DNA of 12,285 nt from JAUWVG01 sp964633715 (GTDB lineage Bacteria; Acidobacteriota; Aminicenantia; Aminicenantales; Aminicenantaceae). The notes below the pieces were generated by a model. That model searched no databases, was not told where the DNA came from, and saw nothing but the letters and a program-made list of their open reading frames with translations. The DNA lies in assembly GCA_964633715.1 (NCBI GenBank), contig CAZWHQ010000077.1, positions 1-12,285 on the forward strand, written 5' to 3'. The stretch's first letter is position 1; each line of letters begins with the position of its first letter. Position numbers and translations under genes: made by a program. Of the stretch, positions 6,491 through 12,285 are shown piece after piece.

Positions 6491-6575
6491 TTTACAGAAC
6501 TTAAAAAATTACAGAAAGAGGGATTCATCCGGTCTTGGTTTCCTGATTGACGTTTTATGATTGGGGAATTATGCT

Positions 6576-7655
6576 ATGGGGATGAATTTCACTCTGTTTG
6601 GATATCCAAAATCCGGAAAAACCACTCTTTTTAACCTTTTGACAGGGGCGAATATTGAAGTCCATGCCTACGGCACACAAAAAAAAGAAACGAATTTAAG
6701 GACCTGTTTGATTCCCGATAGCCGTCTTGATCAAATCGGGGAGCTTTACAAGGACAAGGAGAAAAAACCGGCAGCTATCGACTACGTCGACCTGGCCGGC
6801 ACCTCTTTCGGGGAAGTAAAAAATGAAGCCTATCTCAGTTATCTAAGGAAAGCGGATGGCCTCACTCATGTCATACGTGGTTTCAGTGATCCTCAAATAC
6901 CCCATCCCAGAGGAAGTGTCGATGCAAAGAGAGACATTTTAGCCATGGAAGAAGAACTGCTTCTGGCGGATCTTATGTCTATTGAATCGCGTCTCCATTC
7001 TCTGGAAAAAGAGCTAAAAAGGTCAAAAAATCCAGATGGAGAAAAAGAGTTCGAACTCCTTCAGCAGCTCCATGCTCAGCTTGAGGAGGGCAAGGCGGTC
7101 CGCGAAACTAATTTATCCTCTTCAGAAGAAAAACTCCTCAGAGGCTTTGCAATGTTGACACAAAAACCCCTTTTCCACATGATCAATGTCGATGAAAACA
7201 ACATAACTGCCGTAAATCGACCAGAATCCATCCTTACGTCTAACAAGAAAAGGACTGTTGTGCTTGCTTTCTGCGGAAGCATTGAGAAAGAAATAGAGGA
7301 ATTGGACAGCGATGAAAAAGAAGCCTTCCTCAAGGAATACGGACTGGCCGAACTCAGCACAAAAAAATTTCTTAAAACTTCTTATAACCTCCTTCAGGTA
7401 ATCACTTTTTTCACTATAGGAAAAGCCGAAGTCAAAGCCTGGACAATAAAAAAGAACACATCTGCTGTGTTAGCAGCCGGGGAGATCCATTCCGATATTG
7501 AAAGGGGTTTTATCAGGGCCGAGGTGATACCTTGGAATGAACTTATCGGATACGGTTCCTTTTCAGCATCAAAAGAACAGGCAGCCGTTCGGCTGGAAGG
7601 AAAGGATTATATCATTCAGGATGGAGACGTCATACAATTTCGATTTGCAAAATGA
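6576..7655 (+). CDS. YchF/OLA1-like GTPase with C-terminal TGS-like (DUF933) domain, divergent
   Basis: A 359-residue cytoplasmic P-loop NTPase of the YchF/Obg-like ATPase family; YchF proteins bind ribosomes and prefer ATP over GTP. It carries the P-loop GYPKSGKTT (residues 9-17), G3 DLAG (72-75), the family-type G4 NVDE (204-207) in place of NKxD, a helical middle section, and the C-terminal domain ITFFTIGKAEVKAWTI through EGKDYIIQDGDVIQFRF. It differs from canonical YchF. The P-loop is normally GLPNVGKST, and the glycine-rich segment after G3 is about five residues shorter here (DLAGTSFGEVKNEA), so it is probably a divergent paralogue. Start choices are TTG 6561, ATG 6576 and ATG 6582; I chose 6576 because GGGG at 6563-6566 lies 9 bases upstream, although 6582 (MNFTLFGYP) is also natural. 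The stop overlaps the tgt start in ATGA. Confidence 0.85.
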   Translation: MGMNFTLFGYPKSGKTTLFNLLTGANIEVHAYGTQKKETNLRTCLIPDSRLDQIGELYKDKEKKPAAIDYVDLAGTSFGEVKNEAYLSYLRKADGLTHVIRGFSDPQIPHPRGSVDAKRDILAMEEELLLADLMSIESRLHSLEKELKRSKNPDGEKEFELLQQLHAQLEEGKAVRETNLSSSEEKLLRGFAMLTQKPLFHMINVDENNITAVNRPESILTSNKKRTVVLAFCGSIEKEIEELDSDEKEAFLKEYGLAELSTKKFLKTSYNLLQVITFFTIGKAEVKAWTIKKNTSAVLAAGEIHSDIERGFIRAEVIPWNELIGYGSFSASKEQAAVRLEGKDYIIQDGDVIQFRFAK

Positions 7656-8788
7656 ACAAAAATGATAAATATTTCAGCATAACAGCCCAGGACAACACTT
7701 CATCCGCGCGGACAGGGATTATCCACACAAAACATGGATCTATTGAAACGCCAGCTTTTGCTCCCGTGGCCAGTCAAGGTTCCGTCAAATCTCTCACTCA
7801 CAGTCAAGTCGAGGCCTTAGGCGCCCAGCTCATCCTTGTCAATGCCTACCATCTTTTTCTCAGACCCGGAACCGAAACGATTAAACGTCTGGGCGGTATC
7901 CATACATTTATATCGTGGGACAGGCCTATTCTTTCAGATAGTGGAGGCTACCAGATATACAGCCTCACGGATCTCGTCAAAGTTAGAGAAGATGGAGTGG
8001 AGTTTTCTTCTCATCTGGATGGGACTAAATCTTTTGTATCTCCTGAGGATGTCATTGAAATCCAGCAAAATCTTGGAACCGACATTTTGATGCCGTTGGA
8101 CAATTTTCCACCTTATCCCTCCTCCCCAGATCGGATAAAGGAATCCGTAGAATTGACAACGCGGTGGGCGAAACGCTCAAGAAAATATTTTCTCGAAAAC
8201 ACTCACAATCAGCAGCTCTGGGGAATCTGTCAGGGCAGTGTTCACTGGGATTTAAGGAAAAAAAGTATAGAAGATCTCCTCCAAATCGACTTTGACGGAT
8301 ATGCCTTGGGAGGTTTAGGAATTGGGGAACCCAAAACTCATTTTATGGAAACAGTGGAAAAATCCTGTTCTTTTCTTCCTATTGATAAGCCGCGCTATTT
8401 GATGGGAATCGGATATATTCAAGACATCCTTAAAGCTGTCGATAGAGGGATTGACCTTTTTGACTGTGTGCTCCCAACAAGAAATGCAAGAAACGGAACA
8501 CTGTTTACCGGCAGCGGAAAGCTGATCATCAAGAACCAGAAGTATGCCAACGACGAAACACCCATTGAAAAGAACTGTTCCTGCTACACGTGTTTGAACT
8601 TTTCTAGAGCCTATTTACGCCATCTTTATGAGAGAAACGAGATGAGTTCGGCCACATTGAATACAATCCACAATCTGCATTTTTATCTTGACATCTTCCG
8701 AAAAATTAGGCAAGCTATTCAATCAAAATCGTACTCGGATTTAAAAAGAACATTGTTAAATAATGTAGGGAAAAAGGAAGTAAAATAA
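7652..8788 (+). CDS. tgt: tRNA-guanine transglycosylase (queuosine pathway)
   Basis: A 378-residue cytoplasmic enzyme that exchanges guanine-34 of GUN-anticodon tRNAs for preQ1 in bacteria. The TIM-barrel signatures are complete. The general-base Asp96 is in SDSGGYQIYSL, the nucleophile Asp271 in FDCVLPTRNARNG, and the pocket has Asp150 (MPLDNFPPYP), Gln194 (GICQGS) and GGLGIGEPK at 220-228. Zinc ligands are Cys309, Cys311, Cys314 and His340. The length matches the family (about 370-380). The DEC triplet after the barrel strand is DNF here and the usual QGG is QGS, so the base pocket differs from the Zymomonas enzyme while every catalytic residue stays. It overlaps the upstream GTPase by 4 bases and yajC by 1 base (TAATG), so it is translated in an operon. 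The tgt-yajC-secD-secF order is common in bacteria. Confidence 0.96.
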   Translation: MNKNDKYFSITAQDNTSSARTGIIHTKHGSIETPAFAPVASQGSVKSLTHSQVEALGAQLILVNAYHLFLRPGTETIKRLGGIHTFISWDRPILSDSGGYQIYSLTDLVKVREDGVEFSSHLDGTKSFVSPEDVIEIQQNLGTDILMPLDNFPPYPSSPDRIKESVELTTRWAKRSRKYFLENTHNQQLWGICQGSVHWDLRKKSIEDLLQIDFDGYALGGLGIGEPKTHFMETVEKSCSFLPIDKPRYLMGIGYIQDILKAVDRGIDLFDCVLPTRNARNGTLFTGSGKLIIKNQKYANDETPIEKNCSCYTCLNFSRAYLRHLYERNEMSSATLNTIHNLHFYLDIFRKIRQAIQSKSYSDLKRTLLNNVGKKEVK

Positions 8789-9120
8789 TGCTAATAGCAA
8801 GCTTCACAACATTTATGCAGCCGGCCACTCCTGCTGGACGTCCCCAAAACATGCTCGGCATGTTGGTTCCGTTCATTCTCGTTTTTGTGATTTTTTATGT
8901 TCTGATCATTCTTCCATCGAGAAAGAAACAGAAAAAACACCAGGACATGGTCGAGGCCCTCAAACCTGGGGATAAGATCGTCACCACAGGCGGGATATAT
9001 GGGACGGTCATGGGAACCAAAAAAGACCGGATTGAGCTCAAAATCTCTGCAAATGTCAAAATCGACGTCACCAGAAATGCCATCGGTGTAATCCTGGGCG
9101 ACAAAAAAGAAGAAAAATAA
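8788..9120 (+). CDS. yajC: Preprotein translocase subunit YajC
   Basis: A 110-residue single-pass inner-membrane protein that associates with SecDF and the SecYEG channel. A short N-terminus precedes one hydrophobic helix at about 22-43, then the family signature LPSRKKQKKHQDMVEALKPG at 42-61 and the small beta domain GDKIVTTGGIYGTVMG (61-76), which ends in a charged tail. The length and domain order are typical. AGGAAG (8775-8780) sits 7 bases before the ATG, and the ATG shares one base with the tgt stop. secD follows after 62 bases. Confidence 0.95.
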   Translation: MLIASFTTFMQPATPAGRPQNMLGMLVPFILVFVIFYVLIILPSRKKQKKHQDMVEALKPGDKIVTTGGIYGTVMGTKKDRIELKISANVKIDVTRNAIGVILGDKKEEK

Positions 9121-9131
9121 GGTAAACATAA

Positions 9132-9160
9132 TCTCTATATCTATCGCATATATATAGAGA
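9132..9160 (+). other. AT-rich hairpin in the yajC-secD spacer
   Basis: TCTCTATAT (9132-9140) and ATATAGAGA (9152-9160) are exact inverted repeats of 9 bp with an 11-base loop, in the longest spacer within the operon. No T-tract follows, so it is not a standard terminator. It may act as an RNA processing or stability element, or be chance in AT-rich DNA. GAGG (9167-9170), a loosely spaced ribosome-binding site for secD, comes right after. Confidence 0.35.
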
Positions 9161-9182
9161 GTTATTGAGGCGGATTGAATAA

Positions 9183-10742
9183 ATGAAAAAAAATTTACGC
9201 TGGAAAGTTATACTCGTTCTTGCTGTTATCGCCCTCACTCTTTACCTCTCCATTCCACCCGGAGAAAAAATTCAGCTGGGATTAGATTTGAGCGGGGGGG
9301 TGCATCTTGTCCTGCAGGTCATGACGGATGATGCCCTCAATCGGGAAACAGATCAGGTCATCCTTCGACTTCAGGAAGAAATGAATAATGACCTCATCAC
9401 TTATGAGGCTATTTCCAAAGATGAAAACCGCATCGGAAGATTCACAATTCAGCAGTTTGAATCAGGAAAAGAACGAGAAGTCAGGAACATATTTGACGAG
9501 TATGTGGGAAACGCCTGGGATATTTCATTTTCGGGCTCCAATGCCACTCTCGTCATGAAGCAGAGGCTCATCCTCGATCTTCGCGATATGGCCGTCCGAC
9601 AGTCTGAAGAAACCATTTGGAACAGAGTCGATGAACTGGGATTGACTGAACCCACCATTCAACGCCAGGGAGGCATCAATGGAGACCAAATCATCGTCGA
9701 ACTTCCTGGCGTGGAGAATTCAGAGAGGGTTAGAAACATCATCTCGCAAACGGCTCTTTTAGAATGGAAATTAGTCAATGCAGCGGCTGACGATATGGAA
9801 ACCCTTCTGGCGGAACACGGGGGTGAAGTCCCGGCCGACATGGAGGTCCTCGATGGAGATCCGAATAGAGCTGAAAGACGCTTTTATCTTGTTAATCGTG
9901 TCTCAGAAGTCACCGGAAAAGATTTGAGAATAGCGAGAAGGTCATCAGACGACTATAACAATCCCGTTGTCCTCTTTACCCTCAGTCCTGACGGCGGCAA
10001 AAGATTCCACAAGACCACGCAGGACAATGTCGGAAGACCGTTGGCCATAGTGCTTGACAACATCGTTCAATCCGCTCCAACCATCGAGGATGTCATCCCC
10101 ACAGGCAGCGGAATAATTCGCGGACGATACACTATTGAAGAAGCTGACGACCTGTCTCTCGTCCTCAGGGCGGGAGCACTGCCGGCAAAGATAAAATACC
10201 TGGAAGAACGAACTATTGGCCCTTCACTGGGCATTGACTCAATAAGGAAAGGCTTTTTTGCCATTATCGCGGCGCTTATTATGGTCCTAGCCTTCATGGG
10301 ATTCTACTACAAGCTCTCCGGATTAAACGCCATCGCCGCACTTGTTTTAAATATTCTCATCTTAATGGGTGCCCTGGCCTATTTTAAAGCCAGCCTCACC
10401 CTTCCCGGTATTGCAGGTATCATCTTGACCATCGGGATGGCCGTAGACGCCAATGTTCTCGTATTCGAAAGGATAAGAGAAGAACTGTCACAGGGCAAAA
10501 GTGTAAAAAGCTCCATTGCCTCAGGATTTTCCCGGGCCTTCCGGACTATCCTGGATGCCAACATGACAACAATTATCGCAGCCATTTTTCTTTTCCAATT
10601 CGGGACAGGCCCTTTGCGTGGATTTGCTGTAACTCTGATCATCGGAATCTCCGCATCCATGTTTACTGCCCTATTTGTCTCCAGACTCATATTTGATGTT
10701 TCCGCCACACAGAGAAAAAAACGAGAGAAGCTGAGTATTTAA
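9183..10742 (+). CDS. secD: Protein translocase subunit SecD
   Basis: A 519-residue inner-membrane RND-family subunit that with SecF uses the proton gradient to complete export through SecYEG. TM1 is at about 8-23, followed by the periplasmic P1 region beginning LGLDLSGGVHLVLQV (32-46). The second signature runs ALPAKIKYLEERTIGPSLG (about 333-351). Five helices fill residues 355-507, with the functional Asp in ILTIGMAVDANVLVFERIREEL (about 416-437). It is shorter than E. coli SecD (615), a common bacterial length. The start MKKNLRWK is typical, with GAGG 12 bases upstream as a weak ribosome-binding site. secF begins 2 bases after the stop. Confidence 0.96.
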   Translation: MKKNLRWKVILVLAVIALTLYLSIPPGEKIQLGLDLSGGVHLVLQVMTDDALNRETDQVILRLQEEMNNDLITYEAISKDENRIGRFTIQQFESGKEREVRNIFDEYVGNAWDISFSGSNATLVMKQRLILDLRDMAVRQSEETIWNRVDELGLTEPTIQRQGGINGDQIIVELPGVENSERVRNIISQTALLEWKLVNAAADDMETLLAEHGGEVPADMEVLDGDPNRAERRFYLVNRVSEVTGKDLRIARRSSDDYNNPVVLFTLSPDGGKRFHKTTQDNVGRPLAIVLDNIVQSAPTIEDVIPTGSGIIRGRYTIEEADDLSLVLRAGALPAKIKYLEERTIGPSLGIDSIRKGFFAIIAALIMVLAFMGFYYKLSGLNAIAALVLNILILMGALAYFKASLTLPGIAGIILTIGMAVDANVLVFERIREELSQGKSVKSSIASGFSRAFRTILDANMTTIIAAIFLFQFGTGPLRGFAVTLIIGISASMFTALFVSRLIFDVSATQRKKREKLSI

Positions 10743-10744
10743 CC

Positions 10745-11905
10745 ATGCAAATATTCAAGAAACCCAATTTTTCATTCATGCGCTACAAGTTGTTTGCGTT
10801 CGCTTTTTCCGGAATTCTTATCGTCATCGGACTTTTAAATATGACCGTGGGGAAAAAGATCACTCCCGGAATTGATTTTGCCGGAGGAGCTCTAGTCCAG
10901 ATAAGGTTTATCACACCCATCTCCATTTCCGATTTGAGACAAACCCTCGATGTGCCTGAATTGGAAAGCGTTAAAATTCAGGAAGTAGAAGATGAACAGA
11001 GAGAGTACATTATAAGAGCTATGGTGCCTGAGGAAACAGCAGATCAAGAAGTGGAGGGCCATGAGATCATGGCCGGAAGAATCGTCGAACTCCTTAAATC
11101 GGACCAGGATAGACAAGAAGAACAAAAAGGATTAAAGGATCTGAACAATATCGATATCAGCGAAATTATCCGTCTCCTCGAGCCCTCCTTTCCAGATGAA
11201 GCGATTAACATCGCAAATTATGTTTTTGATACAAAAGAAAATAACATACAGAAAGGCATCATAGAAAATTTCGATCAGCTTCCCGTTGGAGACATAGGTC
11301 AAGAAGCCGTCGAACTTTTAAAAGAAAAAACATACCTGGGCAGTTTGTCGGTCAAACGAAGAGAAACTGTAGGACCTCAGGTTGGATCTGATCTAAGACG
11401 CAGGGCTACGCAGGCCACGGTGTGGGCCCTCATAGGCATGCTCATTTATATCGGTCTGCGGTTCAAGTTTGCCTTCGGAGTGGCCGCGATTTTGACTCTA
11501 GCTCATGATGTTATCATCACTCTGGGCATCTTTTCTTTTACGAATAGAGAAATTAACCTTCCTGTCATTGCGGCTATCTTAACGATCGTGGGATACTCCC
11601 TCAATGATACGATTGTTATTTTTGACCGGGTTCGTGACAATGTCAAACTTTTAAGAAAACATGATCTCAATCAAATTCTTGATGCAAGTATCAATCAGAC
11701 TCTCAGCCGAACGGTGATCACATCCGGGACAACTTTTGTTACAGTCCTTGCTCTATTTATTTTTGCCGGTCCTGTCATCAATGATTTTGCTTTTACGATG
11801 ATGATTGGAGTTGTCATCGGGACCTATTCATCGATATATCAATCCTGCTCCATACTTTATTATTGGAACAAATTTTTTAAACCAAAAAAGGGACTTGGAA
11901 AGTGA
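10745..11905 (+). CDS. secF: Protein translocase subunit SecF (extended periplasmic domain)
   Basis: A 386-residue inner-membrane partner of SecD. TM1 is at about 13-33, then PGIDFAGGALVQIRF (39-53), the SecF form of the P1 signature. VKRRETVGPQVGSDLRR (about 203-219) leads to five helices. The functional Asp/Arg motif is GYSLNDTIVIFDRVRDN (about 282-298). Typical SecF is nearer 300-320 residues. The extra length lies in the periplasmic stretch at about 75-200, a charged, helix-prone insertion. No strong Shine-Dalgarno is visible and the gene is probably coupled to secD, two bases upstream. It ends the export operon. Confidence 0.95.
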   Translation: MQIFKKPNFSFMRYKLFAFAFSGILIVIGLLNMTVGKKITPGIDFAGGALVQIRFITPISISDLRQTLDVPELESVKIQEVEDEQREYIIRAMVPEETADQEVEGHEIMAGRIVELLKSDQDRQEEQKGLKDLNNIDISEIIRLLEPSFPDEAINIANYVFDTKENNIQKGIIENFDQLPVGDIGQEAVELLKEKTYLGSLSVKRRETVGPQVGSDLRRRATQATVWALIGMLIYIGLRFKFAFGVAAILTLAHDVIITLGIFSFTNREINLPVIAAILTIVGYSLNDTIVIFDRVRDNVKLLRKHDLNQILDASINQTLSRTVITSGTTFVTVLALFIFAGPVINDFAFTMMIGVVIGTYSSIYQSCSILYYWNKFFKPKKGLGK

Positions 11906-11916
11906 ATAGATACCAC

Positions 11917-11945
11917 TTGTCAAAACGGTCTTATTCTTTTATACT
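11917..11945 (+). promoter_or_regulatory. Candidate sigma70 promoter of the tonB-like gene
   Basis: TTGTCA (11917-11922; 5 of 6) is followed by 17 bases and TATACT (11940-11945; 5 of 6), the best promoter match I found in the window. Transcription would start near 11952, leaving a leader of about 36 bases that contains the ribosome-binding site AGAGG (11977-11981). It implies that tonB is transcribed separately from secDF. Confidence 0.55.
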
Positions 11946-11987
11946 TTGGTTTTATTTTTAAGAAATATCTTGAAAAAGAGGTACAAA

Positions 11988-12285
11988 ATGGCTGAAAAAC
12001 CTAAATCAAAGCCTGAAGTAACCCCGGAGCTTTTTAAGGACTCTTTCTTTGTTGGAGATAAAGGAGTGGGACGAAAAACCATTGCTTTTTCTTCTGCCCT
12101 ACTGCTGATTGTCTTCGCCATGGCTGCCATGATTGTCCTTCCGCTTTTGAGTTCGACAAACCTTCCTCAAGTTGAAATATACAGCGCTTTTCTTGCTCCC
12201 CCTCCGCCTCCTCCGCCACCTCCTCCGCCACCTGCTAAAAAAAGTCGTCCCAAACGCGCCAGAACACGCATTAAACCTGTCCAGG
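11988..12285 (+). CDS. TonB-type energy transducer, N-terminal part (partial)
   Basis: The first 99 residues are present; the gene runs off the right edge. They comprise a charged cytoplasmic N-terminus of about 30 residues, one membrane helix at about 31-54, and a run of twelve prolines at 71-82. A lysine/arginine-rich stretch follows. This is the standard layout of TonB, which is anchored in the inner membrane, spans the periplasm with a proline-rich linker and transmits proton-motive energy to outer-membrane receptors. The C-terminal TonB domain that would settle the call is not in view. AGAGG lies 6 bases before the ATG. It starts 82 bases after secF behind its own promoter. Confidence 0.8.
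   Translation, partial: MAEKPKSKPEVTPELFKDSFFVGDKGVGRKTIAFSSALLLIVFAMAAMIVLPLLSSTNLPQVEIYSAFLAPPPPPPPPPPPPAKKSRPKRARTRIKPVQ

Noticed and set aside
6312..6560. 82-codon plus-strand ORF starting at ATG 6312
   Set aside because: Its composition is unlike a protein and it overlaps the strongly paired GC-rich region; no good ribosome-binding site precedes the ATG.
8791..9129. 112-codon open frame on the minus strand over yajC
   Set aside because: It mirrors yajC, whose product and ribosome-binding site are clear; the antisense product has no sensible features.
9294..9300. Run of seven G in secD as a possible frameshift or phase-variable site
   Set aside because: It encodes the invariant Ser-Gly-Gly-Val of the GLDLxGG motif and the frame continues normally on both sides.
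12201..12236. CCT/CCG/CCA repeat as a microsatellite or CRISPR-like array
   Set aside because: It is the polyproline linker of a TonB-type protein with mixed Pro codons; there are no spacers.

Overview
The window is a stretch of ordinary bacterial chromosome of about 12.3 kb and moderate GC. The organism is Gram-negative: it has the start of a TonB-type energy transducer, SecDF and signal peptidase I. The tgt-yajC-secD-secF order is widespread in bacteria. The accessory genes (a membrane-anchored alkaline-phosphatase-fold protein, an S-adenosylmethionine hydrolase, stand-alone RecD2) and the intergenic style suggest an Acidobacteriota or Aminicenantes-like lineage. That placement is a guess from gene content, not a demonstrated assignment.

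Layout. Bases 1-216 are the 3' end of a plus-strand membrane gene, probably a GT39-like glycosyltransferase. A minus-strand unit follows: SAM hydroxide adenosyltransferase-like gene (3364-2558), recD2 (2553-361) and tRNA-Arg(CCU) (320-243), the tRNA having its own likely promoter at the end of recD2. The 355-base gap 3365-3719 holds a candidate 255-bp MITE-like element with imperfect terminal inverted repeats and a 4-bp TTAG flanking repeat. It ends six bases before the start of a plus-strand gene (3720-5372) for a five-helix membrane protein with an alkaline-phosphatase-fold domain. lepB (6110-5388, minus) converges on that gene. The gap 6111-6575 has the lepB promoter at one end and a GC-rich stretch with several nested complementary helices, a candidate structured RNA or a decayed gene. 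A plus-strand operon then runs to the end: YchF/Obg-like GTPase, tgt, yajC, secD, secF. A promoter and the start of tonB follow, with tonB cut by the window edge.

How the genes work together. LepB, YajC and SecDF belong to protein export. Tgt makes the queuosine modification of tRNA, and the YchF-like GTPase probably acts on ribosomes. The export operon is bound by overlapping or near-touching genes (ATGA, TAATG, a 2-bp gap). The most notable observations are catalytic-residue losses in two enzyme-fold proteins: four or five key positions in the phosphatase-like protein, and the conserved His (now Glu) in the SAM hydrolase. The others are the MITE-like element that supplies the downstream gene's ribosome-binding site and the possible structured RNA upstream of the GTPase. 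I see no CRISPR array, prophage, toxin-antitoxin pair or defence system.
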